From: Candidula unifasciata
Taxonomy: Eukaryota > Mollusca > Gastropoda > Stylommatophora > Geomitridae
Reading direction: 5' to 3'
Length of the DNA stretch: 64,000 nt
Assembly (NCBI GenBank): GCA_905116865.2
Contig: CAJHNH020003157.1
Coordinates: 339,423 to 403,422 of the forward strand
Shown: in pieces, positions 12,227 to 22,475 of the stretch
Layout: each line of letters starts with the position of its first letter
Position numbering within the stretch: the stretch's first letter is position 1
The notes under the pieces: generated by a model
The model's input: only the letters and a program-made list of their open reading frames with translations
Database searches by the model: none
Told to the model about the DNA's origin: nothing
Translations under genes and position numbers: made by a program

Positions 12227-12350
12227 CCTGAAAGCTTATCTGCCTGGATGGCTTGAACAGTGAGAGGATTGATCTTTGCTTGGGCAGCATTTACAATGTC
12301 ATTAAATCCACTGGCAAGATTTTTAAAAAAACCAGCCATGTCTTTCTTGA
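12227..12350 (-). CDS. Candidate first coding exon of an unidentified host gene
   Basis: On the minus strand a pyrimidine-rich TTTTTACAG acceptor lies just before 12350. A consensus donor, CAGG|GTAAGTATA, follows 12227. The exon contains an ATG at 12339 and 37 complete codons plus two bases, beginning MAGFFKNLASGFNDIVNAAQ and ending KLSG. The peptide is compositionally normal and unlike any transposon protein in the window. I do not recognise the family. The amphipathic start could bind a membrane, but that is only an impression. Splice signals at both ends and an ATG a few bases after the acceptor suggest the second exon of a gene with a non-coding first exon. A chance match cannot be excluded. 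Confidence 0.55.
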
Positions 12351-12689
12351 CTGTAAAAATAGTTTTATAGGCTTGTGAATTTCTTAATTAAATAAAATCG
12401 TTAAACAAATACATAGTAAAATTAACTGACACATCTCTGATCTGTTGTAAACGTGCTTCGTAATGCCAATATACCCGGTCTGGTTCCAGCAATATGGCAG
12501 CAGACTGCTGTGTGTCGATTTCAGCAATGGTATAAAGAGTTGACCGCTTAAAAAGCAATGACAATCTACTTGAACAAGGAGGGTGTAGAAAGTAAAAAAT
12601 GTGAACTAGAAAACACTTTTAATTAAGAACAGATACACGTATGCTGTTTTGAAGTGACTTACTTCAAACAAGACATTACCTTTAAATCA

Positions 12690-13210
12690 GAAGCTACCAG
12701 TGTTACCGCTCTGACATAAAAGACAAAAGAAAGAATGGAATACTAACCCTAGGTAAAGATAACATATCCGCATGCCAGACTGAAACATACATGGAAGGGG
12801 CAGAGTACCAGATTCTTCAGAAAACACAGATTTCTAACTAATCGGCTATTACTGTCCGAGCGACACCCTCTGGCACTGGATACAATAGTAATAAATAAAA
12901 GAATGATTGTGGAGATTTCAACAGGCACTCAAAAAGCTGGGGCTACGACCACATGGATCTGAGGGGAGAGAAACTGAAGGACTAGCAGGATGAAAACAGA
13001 TTCATTCTCATAAATAAGCCAATCGACCCACCAACATTTTACTTAAAACCTAGCCTTTCATTCACCAGACAAGAAATAGAACCAAGAAAGAGATAGATAT
13101 ATGGTGTTTCAGAAACCTGCAAAGATTAACAAATCCATCACTCAGGCCACCTGAGAAGCACAAGACAAATACAGAAAGCCACGACACTGGGCTTCAACCT
13201 GGTATTAGTG
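12690..13210 (+). pseudogene. LINE endonuclease fragment (S), heavily decayed
   Basis: Reading across frames gives CQTETYMEGAEYQI-like sequence, then CGDFNRHSKSWGYDHM, GEKLKD, a stop, QDENRFILINKPIDPPTFY. This is the middle of an APE-type endonuclease of a Jockey/CR1-like LINE, with the catalytic GDFN motif still visible. The usual SDHxP end is not readable. No RT follows, so this is a short 5' or internal fragment. It is unrelated to A, B or E, whose GDFN regions differ. Confidence 0.65.
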
Positions 13211-13491
13211 AGAGGGGGGGGGGAAGAATAAATGAAACATACAATAGCGATATAAAATGTATACAGCATATTTTGGGAAATTGAGATCGGACACTAGGTC
13301 GTTTAAACAGTGTAGTGTTCTCATAAAGGTACATAGGGCAACTTTTTTTATTAGCTTCATTTCTTTAACATCTTTATCTTAGTGGACGGGGGAGGTTACA
13401 AATTAGTTGAATTTTATTTATATAAATAGTGATCCTTTATAGATATCTACATATTTCCTAATAAAATTAGAAATAATTTATATATTTATTT

Positions 13492-14620
13492 GGCTCTCCT
13501 CCAAACTTCCACGCAGTATGACGGCCTGAAATATCCGTTCGGGGCTCAGTCCAATGAAAAATGCGGACTGTCTGCTAAGGAACAAATCGCGGCAAAACTA
13601 GGATTACTTGACAATTTCAAGAGACGCAACATTGCAGACGATAATAGCAGACGATAAAAGCGACTGGTGACAATGTCTAGCGTTTCTGCAGACGATACTA
13701 GTAGGCGATAAAAGCGACCGTTGACAATTTCGAAACACTACAGACGATGAAAGCGATATGGCGGGTAGACCACGTGCTCCCACGCAGATTAGCAATACTG
13801 TTCTTCCGATTGAGGATTTAGCAGCGGTAAATGTCAGACTTGTCGCAAAACGCGATTAAACTCACTGCCGAGCGTAACCCCCACGCCGCTACGCACGGCA
13901 CGGATGGGGGAGCTAAACTAGGTGCCTGGGACTCACGAGCAAAGTAATTGGAGGAAGTTGCAGAAGATGCTGTAGCTGCTGCTTGTGAGTCCCAGCATCT
14001 AGTCTGGGGGATACGGTCGGCGGTGAGGCATAGTCACAGAAACAGGTCCGCAAGTAACATATTGCTGAGACCCTGCATTTGTTTCGTTTTTCCGAGCCGA
14101 TCCTAGATTTGCCGCGATTTGTTCATCGGCAGAAAGTCTGACAAGTCCCCATTTTAAATATTTGTTCCTCTGCATGCAGTTGGGGGTGACGAGAGGTTCT
14201 GGCAGAAGCTCGAGGCTCAGAGGAAAGGCAAGACGGATGTTTAATCAGAAAGCTACTGGCACCTTTAGTATCGGAACTCTTCGCTGGCTGCTGAAGATGG
14301 GGACGGAGCGCTTTTGGGAATGCCCCGAGTGCTGTGATGTCAGTTCTTGAATCAAATCAAATCCTCGGCAGAAAGTCCGACAATGGAAAGTTTCAACGGT
14401 AGCTATTATCGTCTGTTAACTATCGTCCTGCAGTGTTGCGTCTCTTAGAATTTTCAGGTAATCAGAAACAATTAGAAACAGGTCCGCAAGTAACATATCG
14501 CTGAGACCCTGTTAGAGCATTTGTTTCTTTATACGGAGCCGTCATATTTTTAATAGAACTGAGCCCTGAACGGATATTTCAGGCCGCCATAATGCGGGGG
14601 TAGACGTTCGGAGGAGAGCC
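13492..14620. mobile_element. M1: fold-back hAT-like non-autonomous element, 1129 bp
   Basis: The ends are inverted copies: GGCTCTCCTCC...GGCCTGAAATATCCGTTC at the left and its complement at the right, giving about 58 bp of terminal inverted repeat with few mismatches. It is flanked by ATTTATTT and AATTATTT (7 of 8 identical), the 8-bp duplication expected of hAT transposase. The interior holds an imperfect palindrome around GGGACTCACGAG and no protein. An A-type LINE end inserted inside it at 14145-14364. Three relatives lie at 15082, 26788 and 35145. Confidence 0.85.
14145..14364 (+). mobile_element. 5'-truncated A-type LINE 3' end inside M1
   Basis: About 220 bp matching the A1 3' end: AGGAAAGGCAAGACGG, a GTATCGGAACTCTTCGCTGG block, GCTGAAGATGGGGAC, GAATGCCCC and GTGCTGTGATGTCAG, with a tail of ATCAAATCAAATC. 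It is bounded by a 19-bp direct repeat, TCGGCAGAAAGTCYGACAA (14126-14144 and 14365-14383), one mismatch. This is a clear target-site duplication, so A-type LINEs moved after M1 landed. Confidence 0.9.
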
Positions 14621-15081
14621 AATTATTTTATTTTGGATGTTGCTAAATTTTAAATTTACTTAGTAAATTCGGTAACACTGCATTATGCAGGACATAGACA
14701 TCAAATTAACAGAAAGCAGTTTCGCTTCATAAATCCTCTTAGAAATCAGCTAGAAAGAGTATCTTGTTACACAGACCCCGTGTTTTTCCTAGGGTTGAAC
14801 AAGAACTGATGAAATCCTTGCACAAACTAAGCTCGATTTCTTCCTCCCGACTTGTGTTTACTGATCAAAGGTCACAGAAACAACATCAACATCCGGGTCA
14901 TTACCTTGCCAAAAATAACATGAGAACGTTTGGTTGTTCGCCCACTTCTGGACTTTAGTCGCAGTCCAGAACTTCAATTGTGCGTACATATCTATTTACA
15001 TATCTGGCTTAGACGTATGCAGACTGCTGGTTCCTTATCTCTCAGATAGATGCACAACGACCTCGAGGGATACACCCTTAA

Positions 15082-15689
15082 GGCTCTCCTTTAAATAACT
15101 GTCCCAAATGATCTACGCAGAAAGTTAACCCTAATAGAGCCTCACTCAAATCTAAAATTCGCATTTCTTTTGCGGCGATTCAATCGTGTCAAAAGTAGGA
15201 TTAATTTAGCACGACATTTTCGCGAAACGCAACGGATTATTTACGGCGATTACACGGCGGCAAAACTAGGATTAACTACGGATGAAAAAAATTAGCGACA
15301 CGCGAGAATACTGCCGATAGCGCTATCCTACGGCAGGGCCCGCAACTTACAAAGGGGCTAAACTAGATGGCTAGGACTCAAGAGCAGCAGCTACCGCAGC
15401 TCCGCAGCTCCTGCAGCTTCCTCCATTGTATTTGCTCGTGAGTCTTAGCCATATAGTTTAGTTCCTTCTGCGTCGCGTGTAGTGGCGCGGGAAATACTCT
15501 CGGAGGTGGCACTGTAGTCGCCGAAAAAAGAAGTTCACAATTTAAACGTTCCTCATACTTTTCGTTCCTCATATTTCCCCGAGTTACAGCTTTTAAATGT
15601 TTGTAGGACAGGTCGTAATAAGGCTCTGTTAGGGTTAACTTTCTGCCTAGATCATTTGGGACCTTTATTTAAATATTTAAAGGAGAGCC
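15082..15689. mobile_element. M3: fold-back hAT-like element, 608 bp
   Basis: Terminal inverted repeats begin GGCTCTCCTTTAAATA and extend about 60 bp, including GTCCCAAATGATCTA and GCAGAAAGTTAACCCTAA on both arms. Flanks are ACCCTTAA and ACCCTTAT (7 of 8). The interior shares the GACTCACGAG/CTCGTGAGTC palindrome and the GCAGCTTCCTCC block with M1, M2 and M4. No coding capacity. Confidence 0.88.
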
Positions 15690-15829
15690 ACCCTTATTAA
15701 TCGACTGTTACATGTTTTCCACCCTTCCCCCCCCACCCCTTCCCCCAGTCGCACAATAGGACACCGAAACCCACACTGGGAAAGCTGACAGTGAGTACTG
15801 TAAATGAAAAAAAAATGTTTTGTCCGTCA

Positions 15830-16905
15830 TGAATGGATATTGTGTATAGAGGCCCATGGATATGGGAAACCTGTTGGTCGATAATAAATGGATACTGTCT
15901 GTATAGGCGCCTGCTCATGGGGAACATGTTGGTTAATAATAAATGGATACTGTGTGTATAGGCGCCTGCTCATGGGGAACATGTTGGTCGATAATAAATG
16001 GATACTGTCTGTATAGGCGCCTGCTCATGGGGAACATGTTGGTTAATAATAAATGGATACTGTCTGTATAGGCGCCTGCTCATGGGGAACATGTTGGTTA
16101 ATAATAAATGGATACTGTGTGTATAGGCGCCTGGACATGGGGAACCTGTTGGTCGATAATAAATAGATATTGTGCATATAGGCGCCTGGACATAGGTTAC
16201 CTTCAGGACTATCATACATTGATACTGTGCACATAGGCGCCTGGACATGGGATACCTAAAACCTGTTGGCTGAAAATGAATGGATACATGAAACCTGTTG
16301 GTGGATAATTAATGGATACTGTGGGCATAGGCGTCCGGAAATGGGGAACCTGATGGTCGATAATAAATGAATACTGTGTATGTAGGCGCCTGGGCATGAA
16401 AAAACCTGTTGGTCAGTCTTAATTATATACTGTGTATAGGCGCCTCGACATTGAAAATCTGTTGATCAGTCAAAAATGGATACTGTGTATATAGGCACCT
16501 TGATATGGGAAACTTGTTGGTCAGTCATGAATGGATACTGTGCGCATAGGCACTTGGACATGGGAAACATGTCGGTCATTCATGAATGGATACTGTGCGT
16601 ATAGGAACCTGGACATGGGAAACTTGTTGGTCAGTCAAAAATGGATACTGTCTATATAGGCACCTGGACATGGGAAACTTGTTGGTCAATCATGAATGCA
16701 TACTGTGCGTATAGGCACCTGGACATGGGAAAACTGTTGGTCAGTCATGAGTGGATATTGTGCGTATAGGCACTTGGACATGGGAAACTTGTTTGTCAGT
16801 CATGAATGGATACTGTGCGTATAGGCACCAGGACATGGGAAACTTTTTGTAAAGTCATGAATGGATACTATGCTTATAGGCGCCTGAACATGGAAGCACC
16901 AATCA
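15830..16905. repeat. 55-bp tandem satellite, about 19 copies
   Basis: A unit containing AATGGATACTGT, TATAGGCGCCTG and GGGAACATGTTGGT recurs every 55 bp. The left third (about 15880-16150) is almost identical from unit to unit. Copies to the right diverge step by step, so the array has been homogenised on one side only. The unit is not a multiple of three; open frames on the minus strand are by-products. No match to a known satellite is claimed. Confidence 0.92.
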
Positions 16906-16929
16906 AATGTTTTAAGATAGGGAGCTGAG

Positions 16930-17250
16930 CCTCCCCCACCCCTCCTGCCAGTAATTGTCAGGAGTAGTGAACGCACTCGCCTCTCCTCCCAGTAATTATC
17001 ACGAGTATTGAACGCCCCTGCCTCTCCTCACAGTAATTGTCAGGACTACTGAACATTTCCACCCCTCCTCCCAGTAAATCTAAGGAGTACCGAACGCGCC
17101 CATCCTTCCTCCCAGTAATTGCTAGGAGTACTGACCCCCCCCCCCCCCTCCCCTTCCTACTAGTAATTGTTAGGAGTAGTGAACGTTCCTGCCCTTCCTC
17201 CCATTAATTGTGGAGAGTACTCAACGCCCCCCCCCCCCTTTCTTGTTTTC
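16930..17250. repeat. 41-bp tandem repeat, seven copies
   Basis: The block CTCCTCCCAGTAATTGTCAG recurs at 16949, 16990, 17031, 17072, 17113, 17161 and 17202, a 41-bp step except one of 48 where a poly-C run has grown. Each unit holds a short inverted pair, CTCCT and AGGAG, around CAGTAATTGTC. Two long C runs (near 17138 and 17228) mark slippage. Confidence 0.9.
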
Positions 17251-17320
17251 TTCCCTAGAAAATTGACAGGAGGATAAGTGGCACCCTCTAACAGTCCATA
17301 GACGATAGTAGTTGTAGTAG

Positions 17321-17525
17321 ATTTTTACCCCACCAGAACATCACACAAGCGATAAACACCCGATAACAAAAAGCGCTACCATGTGGATGAGGATCACGGT
17401 GGAAAGGTCCCAGAAACCGCCTTCAGCCATTAGACCATATTTATGGCCAGGTTATATTGCAGCCCCTGGCATGAGCCAGGGCGAGGCTTTAAATAACCAA
17501 AAATCGCACCTCATAGGGAGACTAG
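17321..17525 (-). mobile_element. R1: SINE-like family R, diverged copy
   Basis: It aligns with R2 over its whole length (CCACCAG.ACATCACACAAGCG, AGGTCCCAGAAACCGC, CCCTGGC...GCCAGGG) but with many substitutions, so it is the oldest copy here. It lies directly beside R2 in the same orientation. The terminal GGACGAAA hairpin is degraded. The sense strand is taken as minus, because the family's simple repeat tail then falls at the 3' end. Confidence 0.8.
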
Positions 17526-17562
17526 ATTATATCCATAGACGACTGCATTTTAAGTTGTTTAT

Positions 17563-17787
17563 GTCTGACTGACTGACTGACTTTCTACCCCACCAGGACA
17601 TCACACAAGCGACAAACACCCGATGACACAAAGTGCCACCATATGGATGAGGATCGCCGTGGAGAGGTCCCAGAAACCGCGTTCAGACATTTGGCCATAT
17701 TTATGGCCTGCCTATATTGCGGCCCCTGGCAAAAGACAGAGTGGGGCTTCAAATAACAAAAAATTTCGTCCTAAAAAGGACGAAACT
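17563..17787 (-). mobile_element. R2: SINE-like family R, well-preserved copy
   Basis: Read on the minus strand it starts CCAGTTTCGTCC, carries three hairpins and ends in a GTCA/AGTC tail (17564-17582). The hairpins are TTTCGTCC/GGACGAAA, CTGGC/GCCAGGGG-like and GGCCATAAATATGGCC. It has no open frame of note and no clear tRNA-type A and B boxes. Other copies lie at 27646, 40381 and 44847, three of them with target duplications of different lengths, which indicates LINE-driven retroposition. Confidence 0.88.
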
Positions 17788-17839
17788 GGATGGTGCCATA
17801 ATAGTTTCAATATACAGTTATATTTTTTAAATTCTGCAC

Positions 17840-17840
<1 letters not shown>

Positions 17841-17919
<79 letters not shown>
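17841..17919 (+). repeat. (TAA)n microsatellite
   Basis: About 26 uninterrupted TAA units. It reads as poly-Asn on the plus strand and poly-Leu on the minus strand; these open frames have no coding meaning. Confidence 0.98.
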
Positions 17920-18190
17920 TGCATTTCAACTTAAGCAAATTGAGCCCACCCATTCTCCTGCTGTCTAAAAAATTATAAGGAGCTGAGCATTTATCCGACC
18001 TGCAATTTTTCTTTGTTGTGCAAACATTGTAGTTAGTTCACTTTGTTACAGGTTTGAAGTTAGGGAAATCGGCGGTGTGTACAATGTCTTGTTTAGGAAC
18101 AAAGCAACATATGCAGGATTCAACAAAACTACCATCAGTCTATCGACAAAGCGAACTGTTATGAATATCCAAGAGCTGGGGCTCCAGTTT

Positions 18191-18417
18191 GTGTTGATTA
18201 CAAGGCCGACGTGGCCCTGTGTTGATTACAAGGCCAACGTGGCCCTGTGTTGATTACAAGGCCGAAATGGCCCTGTGTTGATTAAAAGACCGACGTGGCC
18301 CTGTGTTGATTACAAGGCCGACGTGGCCCTGTGTTGATTAAAAGACCGACGTGGCCCTGTGTTGATTACAAGGCCGACGTGGCCCTGTGTTGATTACAAG
18401 GCTGACGTAGGCCCTGC
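18191..18417 (+). repeat. 28-bp tandem repeat, eight copies
   Basis: GTGTTGATTACAAGGCCGACGTGGCCCT repeats (shown here as its key parts GTGTTGATTA, AAGGCCGACG and TGGCCCT) at a 28-bp step with very few changes. Alternate units carry AAAAGACC instead of ACAAGGCC, so there is a hint of a two-unit higher order. The high identity implies recent expansion. Confidence 0.93.
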
Positions 18418-19284
18418 TTTCATATAATATAAGAAGATGCACAAACGACTTCGTAAAGATAACAATATTTTTAAATATTTGAATCTTTACCGCCTCATTC
18501 TTGCCGAGTTGAAAAACCATAGATTGAGTCCACATGTCTTTTTTATATTTTATTTCTACCTTGCGCTAACACCGCACAGGGACTGAGCGGAATTTCATTG
18601 TTTTATATACTCCATTCAGGAAGACCATCAAAATAACGTTTAAAAAAATACTAGGAAAGGGTCGGTCTCGATATTTCTAACATTAAATAGTTAACACACA
18701 CATACCTATCACATCGACAAGATTTGAACAGGCTCTGTTGTCTAGGGCATGGCGGTGTTATTGGAAAATCATGTTTCTGGCACCCAGGACACCAAGGTTG
18801 AGAAATGGTGTCACGGTAGTGTCCATAAATGATCGCTTATTGCTCGAGGAAATCTACCTTGAAATTAGCATTAAGGATACCGCCAGATGATGAAGCAGGC
18901 GCGTGCGTAACCAAGTATCTACATTCGTCGACGTCTTCTGAAGGAGGCGGTAGTCATATGGTGATGTGCTATAATTTGGCAGCTATGGGTTTTGTTTCTC
19001 ACCACAATCTGGAGGAAAGACTAGCCTCTCTTGTTTCCTAGCCCAGCACTGAATGTTAAATAATGTACATGGACTCAGTTACGCATACTAATGTTATCTA
19101 GAAGATATCTCATACTCTATTATATATATTACATCGGAGCACCCAAAATGCACAGTAACGTCGACTGTGACAACATAAGGCTATATTATATTGTTAGTGA
19201 GAGATTAATTATAGTTATTCTGTAGACCATAGGCGCTAATGCTATCATCCAAGAGGATAACGCTTGACCTCATCAGCTAGTGTG
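18418..19284. other. No gene seen
   Basis: No supportable coding region, repeat or element was recognised. Short open frames at 18829-19041 and around 18338-18535 are of random-looking composition. Confidence 0.45.
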
Positions 19285-19385
19285 GTGAACGACTTTATTG
19301 ATGATGATATGGTCAACTCAATCACCTGACCTCTCTCCCATGGAGCACATTTATGATGTCATTAGTCGAAAATGTTCAACAAATC
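19285..19385 (+). pseudogene. Tc1/mariner-type transposase C-terminal remnant
   Basis: One frame reads IWSTQSPDLSPMEHIYDVISRKCSTN. This matches the signature WPxxSPDLxPIExxWDxLxxR around the third catalytic residue of Tc1-like transposases. Only this short piece remains and it is followed by frame breaks, so it is a fossil. No terminal inverted repeats were found nearby. Confidence 0.7.
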
Positions 19386-20600
19386 TCCCCCTGCCAATGT
19401 AGGGGACGGGCCTCGGTGAGCTGGTCCGGGTGTCTAGCGGAAAATAGTTTTTTATCCCTTGAAAGTCCATCGTGTCCGAATTGTCTGCCAGTGATCCTCT
19501 GCCACCTGCTAACAAAGTCCAACGTGTGTCCCGTAAACCAATCGTAAGCTTGTCGCTCGGTCTTCCAGGTATGCTTACTGTTCTAATTAGGCTACCGTGG
19601 CGACTTCTTATCTCACAGTACCTTATGCAAATCACCAAGTCGTCTTGTCCCTATCCGAAAGAAAAACACCATCCGGTAATTTCGTGCAGCAGGGTAACGT
19701 TTGTCGACGAGGAATACTTCTACTGATGACTGGTAGATCCCTGTTGTACTTGCTCCCTGTGAGTTTATTCCTATTGCTTGGTTGACGGCATTTCTGCTTA
19801 AGGAATGGCAAGCTGTTTTGAAAAGGTGGGTGGCACACTTCACAGAATCTTTGCGTTTGATTATGGTGTTTCCATTTCTTTACATGACAAGTCTGGTATT
19901 CAATAAATGCACCGATATTCCTTACGTTTATATCAGATTTATTTTATGTTTTCAACCAAGGGTTTTCTAAGTTGCCCTTGACTTTTGACGAGTAGTATAA
20001 AGCGTGTTATGGAAACATTCACAGCCTAGATAAGATCATTGCTAATGTGTTTATGATATGCGGTTAATAACGTCGTTAGGTTGTAATATGCTTCCTAGAT
20101 CTGAAATATCAGCACTGTCTTGATCACCCTCTTGGTTTCTGGGTCTAGAGAGAATTCAAAGCTAAGCAGAACTGTTTCCTTAAGAAAGGTACTTAATGTT
20201 CAATTTACACGCTATAGCTTCCTCAAGCATTCAGCGTTAGAACTATACATACATATACATATATATTGTTTTAAACCAATCAATGGATGTATGGTGTGGT
20301 CATCGCAGCGCCAGCCACCTTAACTTACCATGAACAAATCCTAGCACTGATATTGAGACCCATCTACTTTGATATCAACGTGCCAATCAAAAAATATAAA
20401 TATATCCAAAATAAGTACTCCAGACCGACACATTGGGGACGGCAGCCAGATGTCTAGTGACTACTTTACTGTGGCGAGGTAAGGTTGAAAAGTCTTTGTT
20501 TATACTCGCATGTGATTATACAATAAAAAACAATGAATAATGAAAATAGACTCATGCAAGCCAACCCATTACTTTAGCGACTGTAAAGATGTTGACATCA
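19386..20600. other. No gene seen; unassigned DNA
   Basis: Overlapping short frames occur on both strands around 19350-19850 but none matches a family I know or continues in a consistent frame. Some of this could belong to the same decayed Tc1-like element as the fragment on the left. Confidence 0.4.
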
Positions 20601-20609
20601 AGATTATGT

Positions 20610-22475
20610 ACATTACAGATTAGTTAGAAGAGAAGCAAAACGCAATATTAAAACATCTAAAGACGAGTCTTGGCAAAATTATGGTCAACAGATGGCTACC
20701 CTCAGCAAGAACTCCCCTAGAGAATTCTATAAACATGTAAAAATCATGAAAGAAAGAGACATAAGCTACAACCCAACAACTATCATCAACAACAAGAGAG
20801 GCATACCTCTATTTAGTCCACAACAGAGGTTGGCAAGATGGGCAGAGTATTTTCAAGAACTTCTCAACCCCACATGCAACGTAAATAATGTTAACTTTGT
20901 ACCTCAAAGCTGCGAACAAGAGGAACCTAATTTCATAGCAGCGGAAGTAAGAGCAGTTATACAGAACAGCCCTAGAAACAAGGCACCAGGTCTGGATGGA
21001 ATTAATACAGAAGGGATCCAAGCCTGCGGAGAAGTGGGTGCTAAATGGCTTACTAGAATGTTTAATATAGCTTGGGAAGAAAGAAAGGTCCCAGCTGGGT
21101 CGCAACAGGCATTAAAAGTACCGATATGGAAAAAGAAAGGTAATAGGAGAGAATGTGAAGCATACAGAGGTATATCACTACTGAGTCACGTAGGAAAAAT
21201 GTACGCCAAATTACTAGAACAGAGAGTTAGACCCATAGCAGAACAACAGCTGAGTGCATCACAATTCTGTTTCAGAAAAGGCAGAGGATGCACAGATGCA
21301 TTATTCACTCTGAGGCAAGTGTGCGAAAAAGCCATTGAGTATAATACCAAACAGAATATTGTGTTTATAGATCATAAAAAAGCTTTTGATAGAGTGGAAA
21401 GAAACAAACTGTGGTCTGTTCTTGAGAACTAAGGGGTACAAGGACAGTTATTAGAGAACATCATAGCAATGTACCACACAAGCCAAAGTGCAGTAAAAAC
21501 ACAAGAAGGCATATCAGATATGTTCACAGTCAACACAGGTGTGAGACAGGGATGTGTTCTCTCCCCAATTTTATTTAACATCGATATAGACAGAATATGT
21601 AAAGAAGCATGTTATGATACAGACAACATAGACCTTTATAATCACGATGAAGTACATACATCAGGAGAAGTAATCGATTCACCCACATTAAACGAACTAC
21701 TGTTTGCTGACGACCAGTGCTTGTTCTACCCTGAAGAACATAGACTGCAAGACCACATTAACAGGTTAAACTCAGCATGTAGTAAATACAACATAAAGAT
21801 CAATGTAAACAAAACCAAAACAATGCAAGTTAGTAGACATTCTGCCCCACTACACATACTGCTGAATGGTTCTGCCCTGAATCAAGTTAGGGAGTTTAAA
21901 TATCTAGGAAGTATGATCACAGAAGATGGTAGAATTGACAGAGAAATAGAAACCAGATGTCAGAAAGCAAGTGCACTTATATACCAATAGTCACCATTAT
22001 TAAGACATCCAAGCATAACTATGAGTGCAAAGAGAGAGATTATTATAGCATATTTATTCCAACATTAAGCTACCAGTGCCAAACATGGACACTATCTAAA
22101 GCCCATATACGCAAACTTGCCATCTGCGAGATAAGGTGCCTGAGAAGAGCAGCCAACCTAACCATCCGAGATCGACTGAATAATGAAACTATCAGGCAAA
22201 TTGTGGGAACGACACCTTGTACTAGATTCATCGAGAAACAGCAGATCAAGTAGTTTGGCCATCTCGTTAGAATGCAGCAAGATCAAATACCATCACTAGC
22301 ACTACATCTCAGAAGATCAACTACAAGAGCAAGTGGACGGCCGCAGAAAACATTAAAGACACTCTACGCCTTCACGGCATGACAATAGCCAGTGGCAGCC
22401 AACGTGCACTGGATCGCAAATTATTCCTCCCCACGCCGCTTAACTGCAGAAATGGTTTATGATGATGATGATGAA
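20610..22475 (+). mobile_element. LINE K: 5'-truncated, reverse transcriptase only
   Basis: It begins within the region between endonuclease and RT and ends in a GAT/ATG simple tail (about 22459-22474). Open pieces are 20692-21432, 21469-21990 and 21957-22253. Motifs are NKAPGLDGINTEGIQACG, FCFRKGRGCTDALFTLRQ, VFIDHKKAFDRVERNKLW (motif A), GVRQGCVLSPILFNIDID (motif B) and ELLFADDQCLF (catalytic box), then REFKYLGSMITEDGRID. There is one stop after WSVLEN (21430) and a frameshift near 21960. It is among the less decayed LINEs here. No RNase H. Confidence 0.88.

Noticed and set aside
17563..17787. Family R as a Helitron (TC start, terminal hairpin, CTGG end)
   Set aside because: Three copies have target duplications of 8, 12 and 13 bp and a GTCA tail. 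Helitrons make no duplications and insert between A and T.
17760..17790. Hammerhead ribozyme in family R (GTCCT...AGGACGAAAC resembles stem II plus the GAAAC core)
   Set aside because: The other half of the core, CTGATGA, is not present before the stem. The sequence is a plain palindrome TTTCGTCC/GGACGAAA, and the conserved cleavage triplet context is missing.
17623..17934. Poly-Asn and poly-Leu frames near 17.8 kb
   Set aside because: Products of the (TAA)n tract and of repeat R2.
15700..18417. CRISPR array
   Set aside because: The repeats at 55, 41 and 28 bp are contiguous tandem units without unique spacers, in a eukaryotic context with no cas genes.
18829..19041. 70-codon frame upstream of the Tc1 remnant
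   Set aside because: No relation in frame or motif to Tc1 transposase and no other support.
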